A stretch of DNA of 15,192 nt from Treponema sp. Its GTDB lineage: Bacteria; Spirochaetota; Spirochaetia; Treponematales; Breznakiellaceae. Location: positions 1 through 15,192 of the forward strand of contig WQXC01000032.1 in assembly GCA_009785045.1 (NCBI GenBank). Direction: 5' to 3'. Positions 7,744 through 14,355 of this stretch are shown piece by piece. The first letter of the stretch is position 1. Each line of letters begins with the position of its first letter. The notes under the pieces are model-generated. The model made no database searches. It was not told the origin of the DNA and saw only the letters and a program-made list of their open reading frames with translations. The translations under genes and the position numbers were made by a program.

Positions 7744-8805
7744 TTACCATATTCCCCTTTCACCAAACTTCTTCGCCAGAGAGTTTGCTGCGACAAGGAA
7801 GACAACGCATACTAATGACTGGAATAATCCAATAGCTGTAGTCAGCGAGAATTGGAATGACCGGATACCTACGCGATAGACAAGGGTGGAAAGAACGTCG
7901 GCTACCTCCATTACAACCCGGTTTGCCATAGTATAGGGGCGATCGAGTTCGATTCCCAAAATACGTCCAATATTCATAATCAAAAGAACTACGATTGTAG
8001 CTCTAATTCCCGGCAGTGTAACGTGCCAGAGCTTACGCCAGCGTCCTGCGCCGTCAACCTCTGCTGCTTCGTATAATTCCGGGTTAATTGCAGTAATTGC
8101 CGCCAGGTAAATAATTGTTCCCCAGCCCATTTCCTTCCATACTCCGAAAAGGATATAGGTCATAACCCATTTGCCCTTTTCCATCAGGAAGTCTATAGGT
8201 CCAATGCCAAAGTTTTCCATAAGGAAGATATTGACTACACCGTTAGTCGGCGCAAGGAGCCTTGTTGCAATACTTGATACAATAATCCACGACAAGAAGT
8301 GCGGAAGATAAATAATAGTTTGTGTAAACTTTTTAAATTTCTTAAAAACCAATTCGTTCAAAATAAGCGCAAGAATGATTGGCGCAGGAAAGCCGACTAT
8401 AAGATCCAGAAAGTTGAGCATAAGAGTGTTTCTTAATGCAAACCAGAAATCACTCCTGCCAAAAGCCTCTTTAAACCAGCTAATACCAACCCAGTGACTG
8501 CAGCCTGTTGCGTGGATACCTGTTGCAAGACCATCGCATTCTGGATTCCCCGGAGCCCAAACACCGCCGAATATATTGTAATTTTTAAATGCAATTACAA
8601 TATTGGTCATTGGAATGTACCTAAAAACAATAAAAAATGCCATTGGGAGAAACAACATCAGATAAAGCATCCACGAGCGCTTAAAATAACTCGACGGGTT
8701 TGCTTTTAATAATCTGAATGGCCCTGATTTTACTGTTTCTGTCAGAATTGCTTCATTTTCTGCCTGTACAGCTTCCTCGTTTTCAATTTCTACTTTTTCT
8801 TCCAT
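7744..8805 (-). CDS. lplB: LplB/YteP-like ABC sugar permease with a two-cysteine loop insert
   Basis: A 353-residue inner-membrane permease and the first gene of the importer operon. An acidic cytoplasmic N-terminal extension (about residues 1-25, rich in Glu) precedes helix 1 (about 45-65). Further helices lie at about 122-148, 164-186, 214-240, 268-285 and 322-342. The EAA loop reads YEAAEVDGAGRWRKLWHVTLP (about 245-265, key EAA and G residues present). After the family motif KNYNIFGGVW, the first periplasmic loop has roughly 19 extra residues with Cys90 and Cys102 (C-x11-C) before the expected WVGISWFKEAF. These could form a disulfide in the periplasm. AGGA lies 7 nt before the ATG. The stop is 4 nt before the LplC-like start, so the two permeases are coupled. 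Confidence 0.93.
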   Translation of the reverse strand: MEEKVEIENEEAVQAENEAILTETVKSGPFRLLKANPSSYFKRSWMLYLMLFLPMAFFIVFRYIPMTNIVIAFKNYNIFGGVWAPGNPECDGLATGIHATGCSHWVGISWFKEAFGRSDFWFALRNTLMLNFLDLIVGFPAPIILALILNELVFKKFKKFTQTIIYLPHFLSWIIVSSIATRLLAPTNGVVNIFLMENFGIGPIDFLMEKGKWVMTYILFGVWKEMGWGTIIYLAAITAINPELYEAAEVDGAGRWRKLWHVTLPGIRATIVVLLIMNIGRILGIELDRPYTMANRVVMEVADVLSTLVYRVGIRSFQFSLTTAIGLFQSLVCVVFLVAANSLAKKFGERGIW

Positions 8806-8826
8806 TGTTTATTCCTAGTCATACAT

Positions 8827-8848
8827 GGTATACCTAGATGGGTCATCT
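8827..8848. promoter_or_regulatory. Operator-like inverted repeats in the importer/GH1 divergent spacer
   Basis: Two dyads sit side by side: GGTATACC (8827-8834, perfect 8 bp) over the importer -10, and AGATG-GGT-CATCT (8836-8848, perfect 5-3-5) in the importer promoter spacer. Both also lie just upstream of the GH1 gene, so one bound regulator could control both directions. The regulator is not encoded in the window and its family cannot be named. Confidence 0.4.
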
Positions 8849-8854
8849 TGTCAA
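8827..8854 (-). promoter_or_regulatory. Candidate promoter of the importer operon
   Basis: On the minus strand a perfect TTGACA (8854-8849) is followed after 16 bp by TATACC (8832-8827, 4/6). Transcription would start near 8820, about 15 nt before the permease start codon, which still includes the AGGA ribosome site. The spacer between the hexamers contains an inverted repeat, so the promoter is probably regulated. Confidence 0.55.
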
Positions 8855-8892
8855 GTTTTTAAAATTATGGTGTATTACAACAGGGGGATATG

Positions 8893-10242
8893 ATGGAAAA
8901 ACTAAGTTTTCCAAAGGATTTTCTTTGGGGTTCGGCTACTGCCAGTTATCAGGTTGAAGGTGCAGGGCACGAAGGCGGCAGAAGTGAGTGTATATGGGAT
9001 ACTTTTGCCCGTAAACCGGGAGCGGTATATGCCGGGGAAAACGGCGATGTTGCCTGCGACCAGTATCATCGCTTTGAAGAAGATATAGCGCTTATGGCTG
9101 AATTGGGCTTTAAAAGCTATCGTTTTTCCATTGCCTGGCCCAGAATTATCCCAGGAGGGCGCGGTAAGGTAAATCCCGAGGGAATTGCTTATTACCGCAG
9201 ACTTTGCGAAGAATTGCATAAAAAAGGAATCCATACATGCGCTACGCTTTATCATTGGGACTTACCCCAGGTTCTTGAGGACGCCGGCGGCTGGCCAAAC
9301 AGGTCGATAGTTGATGCTTTTGAGGAATATGTAAAAGTCTGCTACCAGGAACTGGGTGATCTTGTTGATATGTGGATCACTATAAATGAACCGTACTGTG
9401 TTGCATTTCTAGGTCATCTTTACGGCTTACATGCGCCGGGATACCGCGATTTGGAAAAAGCGTTTGCCGCAGTGCATCATGTAAACATGGCGCACGGAGT
9501 TGCTGTCAGGGAATACCGTAAAACAGGGTTAAAGGCGCCGATTGGAATAACCTGGAACTGCATTACGCCAAGACCTGCTACTGCAAGTAAAGCGGACAAA
9601 GATGCTGCAGATTTATCCAGAGCATTTAATACTGAAATTTTTCTGTTTCCTTGTTTGGGCAAAGGTTACCCGGATCTTTCAAAAGCGACAGACTGCAAGA
9701 TTCCGGTTAAAGACGGCGATTTGGAAATAATCGCGCAGCCAATTGATTTTATCGGCGCGAATTTTTATTCTGAATCTCCTGCAGCCGCAGACGAAAGCTC
9801 CCCGTATAAGTTCACGATGAAGCCTTTCTGGAATGACACTACTTACATGGGATGGCCGATAACGCCAGGCGGCCTTGAGAGGCAGCTTGTTTGGATAGCA
9901 GAAGTTTCAAAAGGCGCATTTGGCAAAGCAGAGATTCCGATTTATATAACCGAAAACGGCTGCGCTTATGACGACATTGTTACTCATGACGGAAGAGTTC
10001 ATGACAGAGACAGAATTAGTTACCTGCAGCAGCACTTGGCAGTCTGCGCAGATGTGATAAAAAAGGGAGTTCCGCTAAAAGGCTACTACGTCTGGTCGCT
10101 TCTTGATAACTTTGAGTGGTCATTCGGCTATACAAGACGCTTTGGCGTAATTCACGTTGACTTTAAATCAATGAAGCGCACACCCAAAGACAGTGCATAC
10201 TTCCTGCGTGACACAATTACGGGATTCGGGGAGTGGTTTTAG
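8893..10242 (+). CDS. GH1 beta-glucosidase, cytoplasmic
   Basis: A 449-residue enzyme of the usual GH1 size, starting FPKDFLWGSATASYQVEGA. There is no signal peptide, so it acts in the cytoplasm on imported sugars. The catalytic acid/base is Glu166 (TINEPY) and the nucleophile is Glu354 (YITENG). Sugar-binding residues of the -1 subsite are Gln20, His121-Trp122, Asn165, Trp401 and Glu408-Trp409. The Glu-Trp pair points to unphosphorylated substrates rather than 6-phospho-beta-glucosides, in line with ABC import rather than a PTS. ATG also occurs at 8890, but GGGGG (8883-8887) is only 2 nt from it and 5 nt from the ATG at 8893, so 8893 is preferred. It is divergent from the importer and probably co-regulated with it. 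Cellobiose is a likely substrate, but exact specificity is not visible. Confidence 0.95.
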   Translation: MEKLSFPKDFLWGSATASYQVEGAGHEGGRSECIWDTFARKPGAVYAGENGDVACDQYHRFEEDIALMAELGFKSYRFSIAWPRIIPGGRGKVNPEGIAYYRRLCEELHKKGIHTCATLYHWDLPQVLEDAGGWPNRSIVDAFEEYVKVCYQELGDLVDMWITINEPYCVAFLGHLYGLHAPGYRDLEKAFAAVHHVNMAHGVAVREYRKTGLKAPIGITWNCITPRPATASKADKDAADLSRAFNTEIFLFPCLGKGYPDLSKATDCKIPVKDGDLEIIAQPIDFIGANFYSESPAAADESSPYKFTMKPFWNDTTYMGWPITPGGLERQLVWIAEVSKGAFGKAEIPIYITENGCAYDDIVTHDGRVHDRDRISYLQQHLAVCADVIKKGVPLKGYYVWSLLDNFEWSFGYTRRFGVIHVDFKSMKRTPKDSAYFLRDTITGFGEWF

Positions 10243-10243
10243 C

Positions 10244-11707
10244 TTATCTTTCAAAACGTATTGAAAGTATATGACCCTCCGGCATTTTAACAGCAGCCGA
10301 ATTTTTGTCTCCCAATATTTCCACATCTTCCAATACAGCGTAATTATCGCGGCTGGATCTCATTGCTGATGCTTCGCGTATTATAAAATCCTCTGGAAGC
10401 CGTATGATAACATTTCCCATGTTTACGCCGTCTGTGCCGTTGACGTTTGTCGGGGTAAACATAACGATGCTTATCGTGTTGCCGTCCGGTGACACAAATG
10501 CTGTTGCCCTTGCTGTTATGCCGTTTACGGCGTCTACGCGTGTGTTAAAATTGTAGGAAGAAATGCCTCCGCCGTCTGCCATTTTGCCAGTTGCAGTAAG
10601 CCCGACGCGGTATGTTTCTTTTGCAAATTTCGCATAATGCGATATTGCATAGCCGCGGGGAAGGATAACGCTTTCGGTTGTCTCCCACTGGCCGTCACCG
10701 ATAAAACTGTAAAACCGTTTTGCTGCCCACCAGATAAAAGTGCTTTCATCGTTCAGCCTTATGCTTAAGTCGATATCGTTTAATAATTTCCAGACATAGT
10801 CCCATGTTGAATCATTTGGGTATCCGTTTGCGTTTCCGCTGTTGATGTTATGTTCAGTCATCCAGACTTCTTTTGGATCTGTAGGATGATCCAGCGCTCT
10901 TGCATAACGTATTTGCCTGTTGCCGTAGGTATGACGTCCGACAATATCAATTGCCGCTCTGGACTGCGGATTGCTCAGCGCCGCATCGTAGATGTTCGGA
11001 TTGTTTGCAGAAGTGCCGCCCATGGTGCGCACAGAATCAATTTCCTGTCCGGCGCCGAAACCTTTAACGCCTTCTGTAAAACGTCCATTCTGTAAAAAGA
11101 AATCTCTCTTGTCCTGCGGAGACCACAAACAGCCGTCGTAAGATGCCTCAAAGTTAGGTTCATTTTGAATTGATATTGCATATATCGGCGCGCCGTTATC
11201 ATACATGTTCTGCGCAAACGCTTTTAGGTAATTGGCATAATCCTGATAATGCCTTGAAAGCAGCCTGCCGTTACCAAGCAGCGAATTATTACTTTTCCAT
11301 GCTGCCGGCGGACTCCACGGACTTGCAAGAACATAACCGCCGTATTTGTTTACGATTTTTACATTTTCGTAGTAATCCGGTCTTGTGCTGCTGACAAGAT
11401 CTCTCATTGTTATATTGATGTCAGTATTCTGGGGCATTATCATTATGCGCAGAATATTTAATCCAAGCCCTGTATCCGGGTTGTACATTAGTTCTGTATC
11501 ATGTGTGTAAGTTCGCGGGAAATTTCCCCTGCCAACTTCCATTCCGCCGAATCCGCGCACATACTGGAATTTGGTATCTGTATCGATAGTTATTATTACA
11601 GCCTGTTCTCCCGAACCTCCCGCTGATAAACATGTTGTAAAAATAATGCAGATAACTGCAGCCGCGATTAAATATTTTGCTCTAGAAATTAATTTGATAA
11701 AACCCAT
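10244..11707 (-). CDS. GH30 endo-xylanase (glucuronoxylanase-like), predicted lipoprotein
   Basis: A 487-residue secreted enzyme. A basic N-terminus and hydrophobic core end at FTTC, with Cys26 as a probable lipidation site in the relaxed spirochaete lipobox style. The barrel carries family motifs YVLASPWSPPAAWKSNNSL and YAISIQNEPNF, with Glu183 as acid/base and Glu285 (VWMTEHN) as nucleophile. After RGYAISHYAKF (351-361) comes the side beta-domain typical of GH30. The pattern is closest to the glucuronoxylanase type (subfamily 8), whose arginine after WW binds the glucuronic acid side chain. Here that segment is WWAAKRFY, keeping the arginine (Arg331) but with Ala where subfamily 8 enzymes have Tyr, so specificity may differ. 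AAAGGAA precedes the ATG. It follows the GH11 gene by 21 nt in one operon, and its stop is 1 nt from the stop of the convergent GH1 gene. Confidence 0.92.
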   Translation of the reverse strand: MGFIKLISRAKYLIAAAVICIIFTTCLSAGGSGEQAVIITIDTDTKFQYVRGFGGMEVGRGNFPRTYTHDTELMYNPDTGLGLNILRIMIMPQNTDINITMRDLVSSTRPDYYENVKIVNKYGGYVLASPWSPPAAWKSNNSLLGNGRLLSRHYQDYANYLKAFAQNMYDNGAPIYAISIQNEPNFEASYDGCLWSPQDKRDFFLQNGRFTEGVKGFGAGQEIDSVRTMGGTSANNPNIYDAALSNPQSRAAIDIVGRHTYGNRQIRYARALDHPTDPKEVWMTEHNINSGNANGYPNDSTWDYVWKLLNDIDLSIRLNDESTFIWWAAKRFYSFIGDGQWETTESVILPRGYAISHYAKFAKETYRVGLTATGKMADGGGISSYNFNTRVDAVNGITARATAFVSPDGNTISIVMFTPTNVNGTDGVNMGNVIIRLPEDFIIREASAMRSSRDNYAVLEDVEILGDKNSAAVKMPEGHILSIRFER

Positions 11708-11728
11708 GATTCTTTTTCCTTTAAAATT

Positions 11729-12436
11729 TTATTTTCCGATCGAAATAGTGTTTTGAATTACTTCAGCTTTGCCGCTGCTTCCGTAACCTTCGATTGTCGT
11801 CATTACTTCGTATAATCTTCCGGTATTAATCGCATTCATTCCTCTGGCTCCCCATGCATTAAAATGCGCTGTAACGTTAATAGTTCCGCTTGTTCTTTTT
11901 GTTTGACGAACGCTCCAATACTGCTGAAAGGTTCTTGTGCCTTCGATAGAAGGCTGATTTGTTCTGGTGGTTTCATATATATCGTAATTAGCGCCATCAA
12001 TATTTACTGTAGTTTTATATCCACTTCCCGGCGGACGCCAGCTGCCCCAGCTCTCTACTATGTAATATTCCATTAACGGAGATTGGGTCCAGCCATAAAT
12101 ACATAAATAGGAATTGCCATTAGGTGAATATGGATTTACATTGTAAGAAACTGTAATTTGACCATGGCTTGTGTGTGTTTTGGTTGAACCTAATCTTCTG
12201 CCTGAACGAAATAAAATATTGCTGTACCCGCCGCCGTTAGACCATTCACATTTAAATGTTCCGGCTTCTCCAAGTACCATTTTTCCTGATGCGCTTCCGT
12301 CTTTCCAGAATTCATAATCATAGCCGTCAAATGTGCCTCTTTCATTTGAAGTAACTGTCTTTTCACCTTTACTATCATCACAGCCGAAAAAGAGCAGCGT
12401 CGCCAGTAAAATAATCAAAATCCTGTTAATTTTCAT
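11729..12436 (-). CDS. GH11 endo-1,4-beta-xylanase, predicted lipoprotein
   Basis: A 235-residue enzyme consisting of a lipoprotein signal (FFGC, Cys19), a short linker and one GH11 jelly-roll, with no extra binding module. Hallmarks include EFWKDG, WTQSPLMEYYIVESWGSWRPP with nucleophile Glu123, the thumb PSIEG (162-166), FQQYWSVR, and TIEGYGSSG with acid/base Glu216. Asn73, at the position that tunes the acid/base, would predict a near-neutral pH optimum; this rests on alignment by eye. The start at 12436 is chosen because AGGAG (12444-12448) is 7 nt away, against 1 nt for the ATG at 12442. It hydrolyses internal xylan linkages and is likely anchored to a membrane facing the periplasm or the outside. 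It is the first gene of a two-gene operon with GH30. Confidence 0.96.
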   Translation of the reverse strand: MKINRILIILLATLLFFGCDDSKGEKTVTSNERGTFDGYDYEFWKDGSASGKMVLGEAGTFKCEWSNGGGYSNILFRSGRRLGSTKTHTSHGQITVSYNVNPYSPNGNSYLCIYGWTQSPLMEYYIVESWGSWRPPGSGYKTTVNIDGANYDIYETTRTNQPSIEGTRTFQQYWSVRQTKRTSGTINVTAHFNAWGARGMNAINTGRLYEVMTTIEGYGSSGKAEVIQNTISIGK

Positions 12437-12443
12437 TATCATT

Positions 12444-12448
12444 CTCCT
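12444..12448 (-). promoter_or_regulatory. Ribosome binding site that sets the GH11 start
   Basis: AGGAG on the minus strand is 7 nt from the ATG at 12436 but only 1 nt from the upstream ATG at 12442, so the downstream codon is the likely start. No convincing promoter was seen between this site and the Hsp20 terminator. Confidence 0.7.
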
Positions 12449-12487
12449 GTTACATTGTACCCTGCAATTGTTAGCCTGTATAGCGCA

Positions 12488-12535
12488 ATAAAAAAGCCCA
12501 TCCGGCGCCAGTATTTAAACGCAGGATGAGCCCCT
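12488..12535 (-). terminator. Terminator of the Hsp20 gene
   Basis: On the minus strand an 8-bp stem (12531-12524 with 12503-12496, one G-U pair) encloses a 20-nt loop and is followed by a run of six T residues (12495-12490). It lies 36 bp after the Hsp20 stop and separates that gene from the xylanase operon. Confidence 0.7.
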
Positions 12536-12566
12536 CACTTTTTTTACAAATTAATTTGTTTGCAAA

Positions 12567-13025
12567 TTAGGCTGCATTAATTTGTATCACCCTCTTTTGT
12601 GCCTCTGCCCGTTTATTTATTTCCAGTCTTAAAATGCCGTTTTTAAATGCGGCATTTACTGCTTCCGGATTTGCATTTTCCGGCAGTTTGAATGAGCGGG
12701 TAAAAGTTGCCGCTTTCCTTTCGCGGAGAATAAAGCTGCCTTGCTTCTGCGCTTTCTCTTCCTGCTTTTCTTCCTGTTGTATGGAAGCTATGGTCAGATT
12801 AGTGCCGTCAACATGTACATTGATGGTTTTTTCATCGTAACCGGGCAATTCCATATCCAGGATATATGCATTTTCAGTCTCCTGTATATCAACTGCAGGC
12901 ACAAAATTAAATGTATTAACTGCAGGAGCCAGAAGAGAGTCCCCAAAAAAGGACTCAAAGTAGCGTTCAAAATCGCTAAGCGCGTTTTGAATAGAGTTGG
13001 GGCGGTAAACTGTTAGAGTTTTCAT
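12567..13025 (-). CDS. hsp20: Small heat-shock protein (Hsp20/alpha-crystallin family)
   Basis: A 152-residue ATP-independent chaperone that holds unfolding proteins. The N-terminal arm (1-41) contains aromatic residues and FERYFESFFGD. The alpha-crystallin domain (about 42-140) has PAVDIQETENAYILDMELPG at its start and the signature AAFKNGILRLEI (125-136). The C-terminal tail carries an I-x-I motif (Ile147-Gln-Ile149) used for oligomer assembly. The loop at 83-98 is rich in Gln, Glu and Lys. AAGGAAA precedes the start. It is monocistronic with its own terminator and is not obviously linked to the xylanase genes next to it. Confidence 0.95.
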   Translation of the reverse strand: MKTLTVYRPNSIQNALSDFERYFESFFGDSLLAPAVNTFNFVPAVDIQETENAYILDMELPGYDEKTINVHVDGTNLTIASIQQEEKQEEKAQKQGSFILRERKAATFTRSFKLPENANPEAVNAAFKNGILRLEINKRAEAQKRVIQINAA

Positions 13026-13056
13026 AGTTTTTTTCCTTGTCCAGCGGGATTATCGG

Positions 13057-13090
13057 ATTTATCCGGGCAGAATTTGCGGTTCAACGAACC
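13057..13090 (-). promoter_or_regulatory. Possible heat-shock promoter and dyad upstream of hsp20
   Basis: On the minus strand GTTGAA (around 13085-13080) and CCCGGATAAAT (13067-13057) lie about 12 bp apart, loosely like a sigma-32 promoter (CTTGAA and CCCCATNTA). The -35 region is embedded in a perfect dyad GGTTC-AAC-GAACC (13078-13090), which might be an operator. No CIRCE element was found. The match is partial. Confidence 0.3.
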
Positions 13091-13163
13091 ATCCCCCTTT
13101 CGGCGGGTCATTCCACTTATCCTCGTCGACACAATTTAATTAGCAAAAACCGTGCCAAGTTTC

Positions 13164-13330
13164 TGCATTTGCAGGCGAGGCAGGCTGCGCCCCGCAAAAA
13201 CTTTGGGAGAATTCGCCTGCGAGCCCTAATTTTATGTTAATTAATGATTTTTTTGCCTTTTTAGGTCTCTCCGGCGAAGAATTCCAAAAATGTTTTTGCA
13301 GAACGCAGCCTGCCTCGCCTGCAAATACGG
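13164..13330. repeat. Long imperfect inverted repeat (MITE-like or giant hairpin)
   Basis: The outer arms are a perfect 23-bp inverted repeat (13167-13189 and 13304-13326). The similarity continues inward over about 40 more bases per side, with GCAAAAAC, TTTGG, AATTC, GCC and GAG-x-CCTAA recurring in complementary positions down to about 13230 and 13261. The whole element is about 165 bp with an AT-rich centre and could form a stem of about 65 bp. It encodes no protein and shows no clear target-site duplication. It may be a non-autonomous mobile element or a dispersed intergenic repeat. Confidence 0.75.
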
Positions 13331-13383
13331 TTATAAATCAAGGTTTCTGGTAAAAATGACACAGATGGCGAAATTTTAACAAA

Positions 13384-13406
13384 AATTGTATCAATTTGAC
13401 ACAATT
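13384..13406. promoter_or_regulatory. 23-bp dyad over a TTGACA hexamer, upstream of the barrel protein gene
   Basis: AATTGT-A-TCAA-T-TTGA-C-ACAATT is symmetric at 10 of 11 base pairs around a central T. It contains a consensus -35 hexamer TTGACA (13396-13401). A clear -10 at normal spacing is not seen (the best is TTTAAG at 13419-13424), so the promoter assignment is tentative, but the symmetry strongly suggests a repressor site. Confidence 0.5.
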
Positions 13407-13433
13407 AAAATTATGTACTTTAAGTAAATAAAT

Positions 13434-13448
13434 TGTAGTTTTACTACA
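13434..13448. promoter_or_regulatory. Second dyad TGTAGT-TTT-ACTACA
   Basis: This perfect 6-3-6 inverted repeat lies 27 bp downstream of the 23-bp dyad and about 90 bp before the barrel protein start. It may be another operator or form a small hairpin in the leader. Confidence 0.4.
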
Positions 13449-13523
13449 TTTGCGTCAATTGGCAATTTATTAAACACCCACGAATATTAAATATAGCCTA
13501 TGTATATAGGTACACAGTCAAAT

Positions 13524-13532
13524 GGAGGTGAT
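13524..13532 (+). promoter_or_regulatory. Strong ribosome binding site of the barrel protein gene
   Basis: GGAGGTGAT is a near-perfect Shine-Dalgarno sequence with 7 nt between GGAGG and the ATG at 13536. It rules out the in-frame ATG at 13500, which lies upstream of the site. Confidence 0.85.
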
Positions 13533-13535
13533 TTG

Positions 13536-14252
13536 ATGAAAAAGGTAATTGCGTTAGTAGTTATTTTCGTATGTGTTGGTGCAGCACTATCTGCAGAAGA
13601 GTTCCGCATGAGTATTGGCGGCGGCGGTCTTTTTGACATGAGCTTCGGCAATGGATTGAAAGACACTGAAAAAACTCCTATTGGAAATGTAGATTCTACT
13701 TTGTCCTTTAATACTACAAGCTTTGGCGGTTTTGTATTCTTTGACCTTACCTATGCTGTAATTGATGTTAGTTTTGCTCATGGCTCATCGGAAATGAAGG
13801 GGGAAATTTCCGGCGGTGGCGTTAGTTTGACTATGAGTGAAGATACGGGCACTGGGATGCAGCTTGGTATTGGTGTTATGGGAAAATTTCCTATCGATCT
13901 GGATGGAATTACTTTATTCCCGCTTTTAGGTATCAATTATAACATGATTCTTTCTGCAAAAGATAAAGATGGAAAAGTAGTTCAAACTTATAACAAAAGT
14001 ACAGGATTACCAGAGGACATGAACACAGTGAAAGAACTAAGTCAGCTTGGCTTTATTGGCGGCGTAGGTTTAGATGTTCCAATTAACGACAATCTTTTCT
14101 TTAGAGCAGAAGCATTATTAAATGTTCGTCTACCATCAAAGCAAATGAAAGATATGTTTGATGAAATGAAAAAAGATGAGGATTTTGACTCTGGAAAATT
14201 AACTCTTGGTATTGGACCCCGCATAAAACTTGGTATCGGTTACAAACTGTAG
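13536..14252 (+). CDS. Predicted outer-membrane beta-barrel protein
   Basis: A 238-residue secreted protein. The signal peptide (MKK, hydrophobic core, cleavage LSA-EE after residue 20) leaves a mature part of about 218 residues. The mature part is rich in glycine and alternating hydrophobic strands (FRMSIGGGGLFDMSFG, FGGFVFFDLTYAVIDVSFA, GMQLGIGVMGKFPI, LGFIGGVGLDVPI, FFRAEALLNVRL), and ends with the amphipathic strand GPRIKLGIGYKL. This fits a small barrel of about eight strands. A charged segment (KQMKDMFDEMKKDED, about 207-221) lies before the last strand and could be a surface loop. The specific function is unknown: pore, adhesin or structural protein. It is monocistronic with a terminator and a long dyad-rich upstream region, so expression is probably tightly regulated. 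Confidence 0.82.
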   Translation: MKKVIALVVIFVCVGAALSAEEFRMSIGGGGLFDMSFGNGLKDTEKTPIGNVDSTLSFNTTSFGGFVFFDLTYAVIDVSFAHGSSEMKGEISGGGVSLTMSEDTGTGMQLGIGVMGKFPIDLDGITLFPLLGINYNMILSAKDKDGKVVQTYNKSTGLPEDMNTVKELSQLGFIGGVGLDVPINDNLFFRAEALLNVRLPSKQMKDMFDEMKKDEDFDSGKLTLGIGPRIKLGIGYKL

Positions 14253-14273
14253 TATCTAATTTGTTTTATTTTA

Positions 14274-14305
14274 AACCAGGCAGTATCCACCGCCTGGTTT
14301 TTTTT
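14274..14305 (+). terminator. Terminator after the barrel protein gene
   Basis: A perfect 8-bp stem AACCAGGC/GCCTGGTT (14274-14281 and 14292-14299) with a 10-nt loop is followed by a T run to 14305. An A-rich stretch also precedes the stem. Confidence 0.9.
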
Positions 14306-14355
14306 GCGGTCGAAAATTTCGACTGCAAATAACTGGTCTAAAAATTCGACCGGTT
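14306..14355. promoter_or_regulatory. Two tandem palindromic sites upstream of the cellobiose phosphorylase gene
   Basis: The first site (GGTCGAAAATTTCGACT, 14308-14324) is the core of a 10-1-10 dyad at 14306-14326. The second (GGTCTAAAAATTCGACC, 14335-14351) lies in a dyad AACTGGTC/GACCGGTT (14331-14355). The two 17-mers match at 14 of 17 positions and their starts are 27 bp apart. A -10-like TACAAT (14367-14372) follows the second copy, so a bound protein would cover the -35 region. They are candidate operators for a sugar-responsive regulator not in the window. Confidence 0.55.

Noticed and set aside
8848..8876. GH1 promoter TTGTCA-N17-TGTATT
   Set aside because: The implied start of transcription would be only about 8 nt before the start codon, excluding the GGGGG ribosome site.
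12741..13016. Open frame on the plus strand opposite hsp20
   Set aside because: It is the antisense shadow of a clear Hsp20 gene, with no ribosome site or recognisable protein features.
13078..13100. tRNA T-arm-like sequence (GGTTCAACGAACC)
   Set aside because: No acceptor stem, anticodon arm or CCA end can be placed around it; it is better read as a dyad near the hsp20 promoter.
13026..13160. CIRCE heat-shock operator before hsp20
   Set aside because: The TTAGCACTC-N9-GAGTGCTAA pattern is not present.
13164..13330. CRISPR array or tandem repeat
   Set aside because: There are only two arms, in inverted orientation, with no regular spacers.
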